From Ga0077560 sp046330395 (GTDB lineage Bacteria; Actinomycetota; Thermoleophilia; Miltoncostaeales; Miltoncostaeaceae), in contig JAXLSS010000006.1 of the NCBI GenBank assembly GCA_046330395.1, positions 78,819-142,818 on the forward strand: a DNA stretch of 64,000 nt, given 5' to 3'. The notes under the pieces were generated by a model. The model was not told the origin of the DNA, ran no database searches, and saw only the letters and a program-made list of their open reading frames with translations. Both the position numbers and the translations under genes were made by a program. Of the stretch, positions 1 through 8,568 are shown one piece after another (positions within the stretch are counted from its first letter, which is position 1; each line of letters begins with the position of its first letter).

Positions 1-280
1 GCTCGCCCAGCACCAGCACCTCGCCGGGCCGGCGCGCGAACCGCTTGAGGCTGAGGCGCGCGCTCACCAGGCGGGCGCCGGTGTCGTCCAGGGCCGCCAG
101 GCGCCCGGCGGCGATGAAGATGGGGCGGCGCCGCATGCGCACCACCACGCCCATCACGGGCGCGTCGGGCAGACCGGGTGCCGCCACCACGTCGGTGATG
201 CGCCCCAGGCGCTCACCACCGGGGTCCAGCACCGCCAGGCCGGCGAGGCGGGAGGCGTAGACCGGATGCCCAATGCGCAT
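1..280 (-). CDS. PRC-barrel protein, MgtE N-terminal-like (partial)
   Basis: Only the first 93 codons are present; the gene runs off the left edge. The start is the ATG whose complement lies at 278-280. The N-terminus reads VYASRLAGLAVLDPGGERLG, followed by a short beta-rich barrel with RITDVV and a second half ending RFARRPGEVLVLGE. This matches the PRC-barrel segment that opens actinobacterial MgtE-like magnesium transport proteins and their soluble relatives, which usually continue with CBS domains. It diverges from fliS, and the 120 bp between them hold a flagellar-type promoter facing the other way. A soluble PRC-barrel/CBS regulator is the main alternative, since the diagnostic C-terminal part is missing. 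Confidence 0.6.
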   Translation of the reverse strand, partial: MRIGHPVYASRLAGLAVLDPGGERLGRITDVVAAPGLPDAPVMGVVVRMRRRPIFIAAGRLAALDDTGARLVSARLSLKRFARRPGEVLVLGE

Positions 281-302
281 TGGGCCACGGTACCCCAACC
301 GC

Positions 303-330
303 TCAAGGTTGCGCGGGGTCCGTCCGACAA
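303..330 (+). promoter_or_regulatory. Candidate sigma-28 (FliA/WhiG) promoter for the fliS operon
   Basis: TCAA at 303-306, 16 bases, then TCCGACAA at 323-330. This resembles the FliA/WhiG pattern TAAA-N15-GCCGATAA. It lies 70 bases before the likely fliS start and faces the operon. Six similar sites precede other flagellar transcription units in the window, which raises confidence in each. Confidence 0.6.
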
Positions 331-400
331 AAGACACGCAGGCAGGATCGCCGCGCGCATACCGGGGACGGAGTCCCGTGCCACGAGAACCTCTCCTCGA

Positions 401-790
401 ATGCCGAGGTGCAGCAAGTTGCACGCAGATCCGCGTCCTGAGTCCATCGAGTCGGCCCATCCCGACGAGCTGGTGCTGATGTTGTTCGGAGGCGCCGTCC
501 GTTTCGGACGTGAGGCCGTCGCCGCATTCGATGCCGGCGATGAGGAGACCGCCCTTGCCCGTGTGGCACGCGTGCGGGCCATCCTCCAAGAGCTGGACCG
601 TAACCTCGACCGGAGGGCGGGCACCATCGGCCGTCACCTCGGCGCCATCTACGACTACCTGCTGCGCCGCCTGTCGGTGCGCGAGGTCAGCCGTGACGCC
701 ATGTTCGAGGTGATCTCCGACGTGGAGACCCTGGCCCAGACCTGGTCGGTGCTGGTGGAGCGCCGCGACGCGGAGCTGGCGAGCGCATGA
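401..790 (+). CDS. fliS: Flagellar export chaperone FliS
   Basis: FliS binds the C-terminus of flagellin in the cytoplasm, prevents early polymerisation and delivers it to the export gate. The 129-residue product has the family hallmark HPDELVLMLFGGAVRFG near its start, followed by all-alpha sequence (LQELDRNLDRRAGTIGRHLG, YDYLLRRLSVREVSRD). Length fits FliS. The frame stays open upstream to 266, but the ATG at 401 places the conserved helix correctly and lies downstream of the promoter at 303-330. No good Shine-Dalgarno is visible, so a start a few codons later is possible. The stop overlaps the next start by four bases. Flagellin and FliD, its usual neighbours, are not in this window. Confidence 0.85.
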   Translation: MPRCSKLHADPRPESIESAHPDELVLMLFGGAVRFGREAVAAFDAGDEETALARVARVRAILQELDRNLDRRAGTIGRHLGAIYDYLLRRLSVREVSRDAMFEVISDVETLAQTWSVLVERRDAELASA

Positions 791-1638
791 CCGTCTCCCG
801 CATGAGCGCCGACGATGTCATCAACTCGATCGGCGAACTCCCCCCCATGCCGGCCAGCATCAGCGAGGTCATCAACGCCTGTGACGACCAGGACATGACC
901 GTCGGTCAGCTGTCCCAGGTGGTCCTGCGCGACCAGAGCCTCACCGCCAACATCCTCAAGCTGGCCAACAGCGCCTTCTACGGCCACGCCCGCCGCGTGA
1001 CCACCGTCACCGAGGCCGTGGTGCTGCTGGGCTTCTCGGCCATCAAGAGCCTGGCCATCTCCAGCCACACGGCGCGCCTGCTCAACCGTTCGCTGCCCGG
1101 CTACAGCCTGGCCGCGGGCGAGCTGTGGCACCAGTCCATGTGCGTGGCGTTCACCGCCCGGCGCGTGGCCGTGGAGGTGCACCTGGCGCCGGTGGAGGAG
1201 GCCTTCGTGGCCGGCCTGCTGCACGACATCGGCAAGGTCGTGCTGAGCGGCTACCTGGAGGCGGCCTTCAACGAGGTGCTGCGCCTGGCGTCCGAGCGGC
1301 GTGTGCCGTTCCACGTGATCGAGGCCGAGCTGCTGGGCTTCGACCACGCCGAGCTGGGCGCGCGCATCGCCGCCAAGTGGAGCTTCCCGCCCGAGCTGGA
1401 GGAGGCCATCCGCTACCACCACGACCCCGGCTCGGCCACCCTCAAGCCGCTGCTGGCGCACGTGGTGCACATCTCCGATGTGGCCTGCATGATGCTGGGG
1501 CAGGGCATCGGTGGCGACGGCCTGGCGTACGACATCTGCGGGATGTCGATGGACGTGCTGGGCTTCGATCAGGCCCGCATGATGCGGTTGATGGACGAGA
1601 TCGCTCCCATGCTGGAGTCGGACAGTCTCGAGCTGTGA
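787..1638 (+). CDS. HDOD domain protein
   Basis: A 283-residue protein consisting of one HDOD domain (PF08668). Visible marks are GELPPMPASISEVI at the start, LRDQSLTANILKLANSAFYG, VVLLGFSAIKSLAIS and GLLHDIGKVVL with an HD pair, then FDHAELGARIAAKW. HDOD proteins are degenerate HD-fold regulators that often tune motility, c-di-GMP or stress signalling through protein contacts. No GGDEF, EAL or receiver domain is attached. It is translationally coupled to fliS (ATGA overlap) and sits 18 bp before flgB, so it is part of the flagellar operon. Its role in assembly or chemotaxis is inferred from position only. Confidence 0.85.
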   Translation: MTVSRMSADDVINSIGELPPMPASISEVINACDDQDMTVGQLSQVVLRDQSLTANILKLANSAFYGHARRVTTVTEAVVLLGFSAIKSLAISSHTARLLNRSLPGYSLAAGELWHQSMCVAFTARRVAVEVHLAPVEEAFVAGLLHDIGKVVLSGYLEAAFNEVLRLASERRVPFHVIEAELLGFDHAELGARIAAKWSFPPELEEAIRYHHDPGSATLKPLLAHVVHISDVACMMLGQGIGGDGLAYDICGMSMDVLGFDQARMMRLMDEIAPMLESDSLEL

Positions 1639-1656
1639 CGGGGCAAGGAGGCCACG

Positions 1657-2151
1657 TTGTTTGACGACATCACCACCGTTGCGCTGACCCAGGCGATGCA
1701 CGGGGCCAACCTGCGCCAGTCGGCGCTGGCCCAGAACCTGGCGAACGCCGACACGCCCGGCTACCAGCGGGTGGACGTGAACTTCGAGGGGGCGCTTGCC
1801 GCCGCCGTGGAGCAGGACCGCGCCAAGCTGGTCACGCCGAAGGACCAGCCCCCCATCAGGCCGGGCAAGCTGGACGGCACCGGCAGCAACTCGGTGTTCG
1901 GCGAGACCTCCGTGTTCGGTGACGGCAACGCCCTGGAGGACACGCCCGCCGGCGTCTCCAACGGCCTCGCCACCGCGCAGATCCCCTTCACCACCGCGCA
2001 TGACGGCGCCACCACGCGCGCCGACGGCAGCACCATCGACCCCGACCACGAGATGGCGCAGATGGCCAGCAACCAGCTGACCTACAACACCGTCACCTCG
2101 CTGCTCAACGCTCGCTTCGGCGAGCTCCGCACGGCCATCAAGGGCACGTAG
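1657..2151 (+). CDS. flgB: Flagellar basal-body rod protein FlgB
   Basis: Proximal rod protein, exported by the flagellar type III system. It uses a TTG start at 1657 with AAGGAG at 1645-1650. At 164 residues it has the family length. The N-terminus carries the rod motif LRQSALAQNLANADTPGYQR, and the C-terminus has the matching helix with ASNQLTYNTVTSLLNARFGE. The middle is threonine/glycine-rich and low-complexity. It leads the classic flgB-flgC-fliE-fliF-fliG-fliH-fliI order. Confidence 0.93.
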   Translation: MFDDITTVALTQAMHGANLRQSALAQNLANADTPGYQRVDVNFEGALAAAVEQDRAKLVTPKDQPPIRPGKLDGTGSNSVFGETSVFGDGNALEDTPAGVSNGLATAQIPFTTAHDGATTRADGSTIDPDHEMAQMASNQLTYNTVTSLLNARFGELRTAIKGT

Positions 2152-2185
2152 CCCGCCGTAGGACACCCAGGGAAAGGGAACACAC

Positions 2186-2659
2186 ATGGGGATGTACGAG
2201 TCACTGGATGTGAGCGCGACCGGCCTTGCCGCTCAGCGCATCCGGATGGACGTGATCGCCAACAACCTGGCCAACGTGGACAGCACCACCGGTGTGGGGC
2301 AGGCCTACCGGCGCAAGATGGTGGTGATGCAGGAGGCCACCGGCAGCGCCGCCTCCTTCCAGATCCCGTTTGTGGGCACCACCGGCACCGCCGGCGACGG
2401 CACCGCGATCGACGCCAACACCTCGCCCTTCCACGGGGTCAATACGCCGGCCATCGTGGAGGACACCACCGCCCAGCCGCGGGTGTACGAGCCGGGCAAC
2501 CCCCTGGCCGACCGCTTCGGCTACGTCACCAAGCCCAACGTCAACTCGGTCACCGAGATGGTGGACATGGTGGCGGCAACGCGCTCCTACCAGGCCAACG
2601 TCACGGCCTTCGAGGCCACCAAGAGCATGGCCAAGGACGCGCTGAGGTTGCTGCAGTGA
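2186..2659 (+). CDS. flgC: Flagellar basal-body rod protein FlgC
   Basis: Second proximal rod subunit, 157 residues. It begins MGMYESLDVSATGLAAQRIR and then has the rod signature NNLANVDST. The C-terminal flgC motif is VNSVTEMVDMVAATRSYQAN, followed by KSMAKDALRLLQ. The ATG at 2186 follows GGGAAAGGGAA. The stop overlaps the GTG start of fliE by four bases. Confidence 0.95.
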   Translation: MGMYESLDVSATGLAAQRIRMDVIANNLANVDSTTGVGQAYRRKMVVMQEATGSAASFQIPFVGTTGTAGDGTAIDANTSPFHGVNTPAIVEDTTAQPRVYEPGNPLADRFGYVTKPNVNSVTEMVDMVAATRSYQANVTAFEATKSMAKDALRLLQ

Positions 2660-3000
2660 TCGCCGGCATCGCACAGCAGGCGGTTGGCGCGGGCGACCTG
2701 TCCGGCCTCAACGCCATGCCGGCGCCCATGGCGCCGCTCACGCCGGGCAACGTCACCGACACGGGCACCGCGGCCCAGACCGGCGGCTTCAGCAGCATGC
2801 TGGCCGGCGCCGTCAACGGCCTGGCCAACCAGGTGCAGAGCTCGGACCGCCTGCAGGAGCTGGCGGCCACCGGGCAGCTCACCGACCCCACGCAGGCCAT
2901 CGTGGAGACCACCAAGGCGGAGCTGGCGCTCAGCACCGCCGTGCAGGTGCGCAACAAAGTGATCGAGGGATGGCAGGAGCTGTCCCGGATGTCCATCTAG
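2656..3000 (+). CDS. fliE: Flagellar hook-basal body complex protein FliE
   Basis: FliE joins the MS ring to the rod and is among the first exported proteins. The 114-residue product has a glycine/alanine-rich N-terminal half and the conserved C-terminal half with ETTKAELALSTAVQVRNKVI and QELSRMSI. The GTG start at 2656 overlaps the flgC stop. The gap to fliF is 12 bp. Confidence 0.93.
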   Translation: MIAGIAQQAVGAGDLSGLNAMPAPMAPLTPGNVTDTGTAAQTGGFSSMLAGAVNGLANQVQSSDRLQELAATGQLTDPTQAIVETTKAELALSTAVQVRNKVIEGWQELSRMSI

Positions 3001-3012
3001 CGGATCGGGATC

Positions 3013-4587
3013 GTGGGCGGCCTGTCGAACATCACCAACTTCTGGAGCGGGCTCACCGGCCCCGCCCGGCGACTCATCATCGGGTCGATCGCCACCTTCG
3101 CGGTGGGGATCTACCTGTTGATGCAGATCTCGGGGGCCGCCAGCTACTCCACCCTGGCCATCGCCGACACGCCCGCCGACGCCGCCACCATCACCAAGGA
3201 GCTGTCCAGCAAGGGCATCACCTACCGCCTGCGCGACGGTGGCACCACCATCCAGGTGCCCTCAGGCAACCTGGACACCGCCCGCCTGGACCTGGCCTCA
3301 AGCGGCCTGCTCAGCGGCAGCGCCTCGTCGGGTCCCGGCTTCGAGCTGTTCGACAAGCAGGGCTGGGGCGCCACCGACTTCACCCAGCGCGTCAACCTGA
3401 TGCGCGCCCGCCAGGGCGACCTGTCGCGCACGCTCGCCCAGATCAACGGGGTGCGCACCGCCGACGTCAAGCTGGCCATGCCCACCGCGCAGACCTTCGG
3501 CAGCGACACCACGCCCACCAAGGCCAGCGTGATGCTGTCGCTGTATCCGGGCGCCTCCCTGGCGGCCACGCAGGTGCAGGGCATCACCCAGCTGGTGGCC
3601 AGCGCCGTGCCCAACCTGGACCCCAAGAACGTGGTGGTGAGCGACACCACCGGCAACGTCCTGAACGGCCCGGGCACCGGTGGCGCCAACGCCCGCATGG
3701 CGGCCGAGCAGGCCTACGAGACCGCGCAGGAGAGCAAGCTGCAGGCGATGCTGGACACCGTGGTCGGCCCCGGCTCGTCGGTGGCCATCGTCAACGCCCC
3801 GCTCAACCTGGACTCGATCAGCTCCACCAGCGAAAAGTACGACAAGAAGCAGGTCGTGCCGCTTGAGGGCACCAAGACCCACGAGCACGTCACGCAGAAG
3901 GGCGCGGGCAGCACCAGCGGCGGCACCGTGGGCGTCACCCCGAACACGCCGGCCACCAGCACCACCACCGGCACGGGCGGCAACACGACGTACGACAACA
4001 CGACCAACACGGCCAAGAACGGCGTCGACCGCACCGTCACCAAGACCGATTTCGCCCCCGGGGCGGTTGATCCCGCCAAGGAGACCGTCTCCATCCAGGT
4101 TGACAACACCGTGTGGAAGGGCGACACGAACGCCCTGACCACGCAGGTGGCGGCGGCCATGGGGGTCCCGAAGCAGAACGTCAAGATCGCCACGGTGCCG
4201 TTCTCGGCCTCCGCCCAGGCGGTGGCGAAGCAGCTGGCCACCGGCGCAACGGCCAAGGGTGGCGGCTCGTCCTCCGGCGGCGGCATCAACATCATGAGCC
4301 TGGCCAAGTGGGCCATCGCGGGCATCGGGCTGCTGTTCATCCTGATGCGGGCTCGCAAGGCCCTGGGCAGCCGCCAGAGCGAGCTGGAGAAGGCCCTGCC
4401 CGAGCTGCTGGCCCGCGGGCCGGTGTCGGTGGGCGAGATCACCGCCACGGGCGCGGCCATGCCGAAGCGCCTGGAGGGCGAGACCAAGTCGCAGGTGGAG
4501 CAGCAGATGGAGGACCTGGCGCTGCGCAAGCCCGACGACATGGCCAAGCTCATGCGCTCCTGGCTGATCGAGCGCAACACCAAGTAG
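3013..4587 (+). CDS. fliF: Flagellar MS-ring protein FliF
   Basis: Inner-membrane scaffold of the basal body, 524 residues, typical for the family. A first membrane segment near residues 20-40 (RLIIGSIATFAVGIYLLMQI) is followed by two ring-building domains, including the FELFDKQGWGATDF motif and VNLMRARQGDLSRTLAQING. A serine/threonine/glycine-rich periplasmic loop comes next. A second membrane segment lies near residues 430-445 (KWAIAGIGLLFILMRARKAL). The C-terminal tail, expected to bind FliG, ends DDMAKLMRSWLIERNTK. Start GTG at 3013. Next gene fliG, 13 bp away. Confidence 0.96.
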   Translation: MGGLSNITNFWSGLTGPARRLIIGSIATFAVGIYLLMQISGAASYSTLAIADTPADAATITKELSSKGITYRLRDGGTTIQVPSGNLDTARLDLASSGLLSGSASSGPGFELFDKQGWGATDFTQRVNLMRARQGDLSRTLAQINGVRTADVKLAMPTAQTFGSDTTPTKASVMLSLYPGASLAATQVQGITQLVASAVPNLDPKNVVVSDTTGNVLNGPGTGGANARMAAEQAYETAQESKLQAMLDTVVGPGSSVAIVNAPLNLDSISSTSEKYDKKQVVPLEGTKTHEHVTQKGAGSTSGGTVGVTPNTPATSTTTGTGGNTTYDNTTNTAKNGVDRTVTKTDFAPGAVDPAKETVSIQVDNTVWKGDTNALTTQVAAAMGVPKQNVKIATVPFSASAQAVAKQLATGATAKGGGSSSGGGINIMSLAKWAIAGIGLLFILMRARKALGSRQSELEKALPELLARGPVSVGEITATGAAMPKRLEGETKSQVEQQMEDLALRKPDDMAKLMRSWLIERNTK

Positions 4588-4600
4588 CGGGGGAGCGGGG

Positions 4601-5620
4601 ATGAGCGCACTGGGGTTGGACACCAAGCTCACCGGCCGGCAGCGCGTGGCCATCGTGCTGGTGTCGCTGGGCGAGCGTGCGGGCGCCGAGGTGTTCAAGC
4701 ACCTCAAGGAGGACGAGATCGAGGAGCTCACCCTCGAGATCGCCGGCCTCGGCGCCATCAGCAACGACCTCAAGAACAAGGTGCTTGAGGAGTTCTACGA
4801 GACGGCCGTCGCGCAGAACTACATCACCGAGGGCGGCCTGGCCTACGCGCGCAACGTGCTGGACGCGGCCCTGGGCTCCGAGCGGGCCAACAAGGTGCTG
4901 GAGCGGCTGTCGCAGAGCATCCAGGTGTCGCCGTTCGAGTTCCTGCGCCGCACCGACGCCTCGCAGATCCTCAACGTGGTGGCCAACGAGCACCCCCAGA
5001 CCGTGGCCCTCATCCTGGCCTACATCCCCACCGCCACGGCCGGGCAGGTCATCAGCGCCCTCCCCGCCGAACTGCAGTCGGAGGTGGCGATGCGCCTGGC
5101 CCTCATGGACCGCACGGCACCCGAGGTGATCCGCGAGATCGAGCTGGTGCTGGAGCGCAAGCTGTCCAACGTGATCAACCAGGACTTCACCAGCGCCGGC
5201 GGCGTCAAGGCCCTGGTGGAGGTGCTCAGCCAGGTGGACCGCTCCACCGAGAAGGCCATCCTGGAGACCCTGGAGGAGCAGAGCCCGGAGCTGGCCGACG
5301 AGGTGCGCCGCCTCATGTTCCTGTTCGAGGACATCGTGCAGCTGGACGACCGCAGCATCCAGATGGTGCTGCGCGAGGTGGACGGCAAGGAGCTGGCCGT
5401 GGCCCTCAAGGGCACCGGCGACAACGTGCAGGACAAGATCCTCAAGAACATGTCCTCGCGCGCCGCGGAGACCATCAAGGAGGACCTGGAGTTCATGGGT
5501 CCCGTGCGCATCTCCCAGGTGGAGGAGGCCCAGCAGAAGATCGTGGCCGTCATCCGCAAGCTGGAGGACGCCGGTCAGATCGTGATCTCGCGCGGCGGCG
5601 AGGACGACCTTGTCGCGTAG
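4601..5620 (+). CDS. fliG: Flagellar motor switch protein FliG
   Basis: Rotor protein that binds FliF, carries FliM/FliY and interacts with the MotA stator. The 339-residue product has the N-terminal helix LTGRQRVAIVLVSLGE, the middle EHPQ motif (ANEHPQTVALILAYIP) and the C-terminal charged domain with MFLFEDIVQLDDRSIQMVLR. These include the charged residues that face MotA. Start ATG at 4601 after GGGGGAGCGGGG. The last codons overlap the region where fliH begins. Confidence 0.97.
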   Translation: MSALGLDTKLTGRQRVAIVLVSLGERAGAEVFKHLKEDEIEELTLEIAGLGAISNDLKNKVLEEFYETAVAQNYITEGGLAYARNVLDAALGSERANKVLERLSQSIQVSPFEFLRRTDASQILNVVANEHPQTVALILAYIPTATAGQVISALPAELQSEVAMRLALMDRTAPEVIREIELVLERKLSNVINQDFTSAGGVKALVEVLSQVDRSTEKAILETLEEQSPELADEVRRLMFLFEDIVQLDDRSIQMVLREVDGKELAVALKGTGDNVQDKILKNMSSRAAETIKEDLEFMGPVRISQVEEAQQKIVAVIRKLEDAGQIVISRGGEDDLVA

Positions 5621-5627
5621 GGCGCCC

Positions 5628-6293
5628 ATGCGGGGCGTCACCGTGGGGGACGACGCCCATGATGTGCCCCTGCGCGAGGGCCCCGGCCGCCTGCACTTCC
5701 TGCAGGCCGGCACGGCCCAGCACATGATGGCCCTGGCCGAGCAGGAGGCCACCGCGGTGGTGGCCGAGGCCGAGGCGGCCCGCGACCAGGCCGTGGCCGA
5801 CGGCTACCGCGAGGGCTTCGACGCGGGCATGGCCGACGCCCAGCAGCGCATGTTCGGCGCCATCGCGGCCGTGCAGGGCCTGGCGCGAGAGATCGAGGAC
5901 GACCTCACCGAGATGCCCGAGCGGCTGGCCGGCGAGGTGGCCTCCATGGCCATGGAGCTGGCGGCCCGGCTGGTGCGGGCCGACATCAGCGCCAACCCGG
6001 AACGCGTGGTGGACGTGGCGCGCGGCGCCATCCGGCGGGCCACAGAGCGCGAGGTGCTCATCGCCCACGTCAACCCCGACGACCTGGCCGTGCTGCGCGA
6101 CGCCGTGCCCGAGCTGCAGCTGCAGATGGGTGGCATCCGCCGGCTGGACGTCATCGAGGACCCCCGCATCCACGCCGGCGGGGTGGTGCTGGAGACCCCC
6201 AACGGCGATGTGGACGCCACCATGGAGAGCCAGATGCGCCGCATCGTGGAGGCCCTGGCGGCACCCCCGGAGACCGACCTGCTGGCCCAGTGA
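5628..6293 (+). CDS. fliH: Flagellar export ATPase regulator FliH
   Basis: FliH holds the FliI ATPase at the export apparatus and C-ring. The protein has an alanine/glutamate-rich coiled segment (EQEATAVVAEAEAARDQAVA), a GYREGFDAGMADAQ stretch of the GxxxG type typical of FliH, and a C-terminal globular part with NPDDLAVLRDAVP. Start choice is uncertain: ATG 5628 gives 221 residues, while a TTG at 5610 inside the fliG stop region gives 227. It ends in a four-base overlap with fliI. Confidence 0.9.
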   Translation: MRGVTVGDDAHDVPLREGPGRLHFLQAGTAQHMMALAEQEATAVVAEAEAARDQAVADGYREGFDAGMADAQQRMFGAIAAVQGLAREIEDDLTEMPERLAGEVASMAMELAARLVRADISANPERVVDVARGAIRRATEREVLIAHVNPDDLAVLRDAVPELQLQMGGIRRLDVIEDPRIHAGGVVLETPNGDVDATMESQMRRIVEALAAPPETDLLAQ

Positions 6294-7753
6294 GCGCGCT
6301 CGCCGACCACACCGCCCAGGCCCTGGCCCACGCGCGGCACCGGGTGCGGGCATGCGACCCCTACCGGCTCAACGGCCGGGTGAGCGAGCTGATCGGCCTG
6401 GTGGTGGAGTCCCGCGGGCCGGCGGCCAGCGTGGGTGAGCGCTGCAGCATCCTCACGCCCGGGCACCGCACCGGGGGACGCGCCCTGGACGCCGAGGTGG
6501 TGGGCTTCCGGTCCGGCCGTACGCTGCTGATGCCCCTGGGCGACCCCGCCGGCATCGGTCCCGGCCAGACCGTGGTGGCCGCCGGGTCGGCGCTGCAGGT
6601 GGCCGTGGGGGAGAGCCTCCTGGGGCGCGTGCTGGACGGCTTGGGGCGTCCGTTCGACGACGGGCCGCCCATTGCGGCCGAGCGCCGCATGAGCATCGAG
6701 GCGTTCCCGCCCCCGCCCATGTCGCGCCCGCCCATCGGCACGCCTGTTGCGCTGGGGGTGCGCAGCCTGGACGGCCTCAACCCGTGCGGGCTGGGCCAGC
6801 GCCTGGGCATCTTCGCCGGCTCCGGCGTCGGCAAGAGCACCATCCTGGGGATGATGGCCCGCCACACCTCGGCCGACGTCAACGTGATCGCCCTCATCGG
6901 CGAGCGTGGCCGCGAGGTGCGCGAGTTCATGGAGCGCGACCTGGGCCCGGAGGGCCTGGCCCGCTCCGTGGTGGTGGTTGCCACCTCCGATCAGCCCGCC
7001 CTGGTGCGCATCAAGGCCGCGTTCGTGGCCACCGCCATCGCCGAGTTCTTCCGCGACCGCGGCAACGACGTGCTGCTGATGATGGACTCGGTCACTCGCC
7101 TGGCCATGGCCCAGCGCGAGGTGGGCCTGGCCATCGGCGAGCCGCCGGCCACCCGCGGGTACACCCCGTCGGTGTTCGCCATGCTGCCCCGCCTGCTGGA
7201 GCGCGCGGGCACCAGCGCCCGCGGCACCATCACCGGCCTGTACACGGTGCTGGTGGAGGGCGACGACATGAACGAGCCCGTGGCCGACGCCGTGCGCGGC
7301 ATCCTGGACGGCCACATCGTGCTGTCGCGGGCCCTGGCCCACCGCGGCCACTACCCGGCCGTGGACATCCTGCAGTCGGTGTCCCGCCTCACCGGCCAGC
7401 TGCTCACGCCCGACGAGCGGGCCGCCGCCGGCAGGCTGCGCGAGCTGATGGCCGCGCACCACCGCGCCGAGGACCTCATCGCCATCGGCGCCTACGTGCC
7501 GGGATCCGACCCGCGCGTGGACGAGGCGCGGGCAAAGCACCACCGCATCGAGGCGTTCCTGCGCCAGACCGTGGACGAGCCCTACGACCGCGCGCAGACC
7601 ATGGCGGCCATGATCGACATCGCCGGCGCCGGGCCCGCGCCCGTGGCGGTGGACGAGCCCGCACTGCCCGCCGTCACCGGCGAGCTGGTGGCCGACGGGC
7701 AGGGCTTCACGGGCGTGTTCGACCCGCTGCCGCCCGGCGCCGAGGTGGTGTAA
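6290..7753 (+). CDS. fliI: Flagellum-specific ATPase FliI
   Basis: F1-beta-like ATPase that energises substrate unfolding at the export gate, 487 residues. Visible are a beta-barrel N-domain, Walker A GSGVGKST near residue 178, IGERGREVREF, Walker B region LLMMDSVTRLAMAQREVGLA, the export-ATPase signature GEPPATRGYTPSVFAMLPRL and the C-terminal SRLTGQL segment. GTG start at 6290 overlaps the fliH stop. Two strong hairpins follow immediately, so it is probably the last gene of this transcript; fliJ begins a separate unit 2.9 kb downstream. Confidence 0.97.
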   Translation: MSALADHTAQALAHARHRVRACDPYRLNGRVSELIGLVVESRGPAASVGERCSILTPGHRTGGRALDAEVVGFRSGRTLLMPLGDPAGIGPGQTVVAAGSALQVAVGESLLGRVLDGLGRPFDDGPPIAAERRMSIEAFPPPPMSRPPIGTPVALGVRSLDGLNPCGLGQRLGIFAGSGVGKSTILGMMARHTSADVNVIALIGERGREVREFMERDLGPEGLARSVVVVATSDQPALVRIKAAFVATAIAEFFRDRGNDVLLMMDSVTRLAMAQREVGLAIGEPPATRGYTPSVFAMLPRLLERAGTSARGTITGLYTVLVEGDDMNEPVADAVRGILDGHIVLSRALAHRGHYPAVDILQSVSRLTGQLLTPDERAAAGRLRELMAAHHRAEDLIAIGAYVPGSDPRVDEARAKHHRIEAFLRQTVDEPYDRAQTMAAMIDIAGAGPAPVAVDEPALPAVTGELVADGQGFTGVFDPLPPGAEVV

Positions 7754-7756
7754 CCG

Positions 7757-7817
7757 CCCACGCCGCACCGGCGTGGGGGTGACGCGCTTCGGTGCGAACC
7801 GCCTGTCTCGGCGGTTC
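7757..7817 (+). terminator. Tandem terminator hairpins after fliI
   Basis: Two consecutive perfect hairpins follow the fliI stop. The first has a 9-bp stem CCCACGCCG/CGGCGTGGG with loop CAC at 7757-7777. The second has an 8-bp stem GAACCGCC/GGCGGTTC with a 6-base loop at 7796-7817. Neither has a clear T tract, as is common in actinobacteria. Confidence 0.75.
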
Positions 7818-7834
7818 CCCCTCCATATGAACGG

Positions 7835-7863
7835 TTGCGCCCGCCACCCGGTGCACCTATCCT
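7835..7863 (+). promoter_or_regulatory. Candidate housekeeping promoter for the CBS gene
   Basis: TTGCGC at 7835-7840 and TATCCT at 7858-7863 with a 17-base spacer. The next gene starts 39 bases downstream with a strong AGGGAGG. It lies just after the fliI terminators, so the CBS gene is probably transcribed independently of the flagellar operon. Confidence 0.4.
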
Positions 7864-7902
7864 GTCTCCACATTGCAACTATCGCTACAAAGGGAGGCGC
7901 CG

Positions 7903-8307
7903 ATGCAGGTGGGCGAGATCATGAACCCTGTGACGGCGATCGTCGGCCCCGAGCACACGCTTGCTCAGGCCGCGGTGCGGATGATCGACAACAACACCGG
8001 CGCGGCCGTGGTGATGGACCACAGCCTTCAGGGCCCCGCCGTGATCACCGAGCGCGACCTCCTGCGCGCGGTAGCCAAGGGGCTGGACCCCTATTCGGAG
8101 CGCGTGGCCGACCACATGACCAGCTCGCTGGTCACGGCCTGGCCCACCTGGCCCGTGGAGAAGGCCGGTGAGTTGATGGTGCGCCGCGGCGTCCGCCACG
8201 TGCTGGTGTTTGATGGCGCCCACCTCGTGGGGGTCCTGTCCATGCGCGACGTCGTGCGCGTGGTCGGGCTGAGCGGCCGGGCGGCCCCGGCCGAGGCGGT
8301 GGCGTAG
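7903..8307 (+). CDS. CBS domain pair protein
   Basis: A 134-residue cytoplasmic protein made of two CBS motifs: VGEIMNPVTAIVGPEHTLAQ with AVVITERDLLRAVAKGL-type strand/helix, then VADHMTSSLVTAWPTWPVEK with HLVGVLSMRDVVRVVGL. CBS pairs bind adenine nucleotides and act as energy or redox sensors; the partner cannot be told from the sequence. ATG 7903 is chosen because AGGGAGG sits at 7890-7896; the frame is open from a TTG at 7873. It is monocistronic between the fliI terminators and a region coding on the other strand. Confidence 0.85.
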   Translation: MQVGEIMNPVTAIVGPEHTLAQAAVRMIDNNTGAAVVMDHSLQGPAVITERDLLRAVAKGLDPYSERVADHMTSSLVTAWPTWPVEKAGELMVRRGVRHVLVFDGAHLVGVLSMRDVVRVVGLSGRAAPAEAVA

Positions 8308-8449
8308 GTCCGTCATCCGGTGGGGGCGGCGGCGGGGGTCCGTCGTCGTCCCCACGGTGCGGGTGACGCAGTTCCCACACCGCGTAGGTGAGGAACACCG
8401 CCATCAGGCAGGCGGTGGACAACCCCTCGAAGACCTGCAGGCTCGCCAT
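8132..8449 (-). CDS. Possible small membrane protein
   Basis: An ATG at 8449 (reverse strand) opens a 105-codon frame. The first 28 residues look real: MASLQVFEGLSTACLMAVFL continues as one transmembrane helix ending AVWELRHPHRGDDDG. After that comes a proline run and then arginine-rich sequence antisense to the CBS gene, which has no coding character. Either the protein is shorter than the frame, with a base error before the true stop, or it overlaps the CBS gene tail to tail. Function unknown. Confidence 0.35.
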   Translation of the reverse strand: MASLQVFEGLSTACLMAVFLTYAVWELRHPHRGDDDGPPPPPPPDDGPTPPPRPGPPGRSARPRARRRAWTGPPRGGRHQTPARGGRRGAPSTHRPSPRARWARP

Positions 8450-8568
8450 GGGTCACGTTACCCCGAATCGGCGCCCCGGTCACCACACGCACCCCGGGTT
8501 CACACGATGGGGTGGACAGTGGGCGTGCGATCTGCTGAACTAGTTGCGGACGCAAGGATGGGAGCCTG

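Noticed and set aside
655..7873. Very long reverse-strand open frames opposite the flagellar genes, for example 655-2187 and 5804-7873.
   Set aside because: They are rich in His, Arg, Gly and Val without any family motif and lie opposite well-recognised genes. Extreme GC content removes stop codons from antisense frames.
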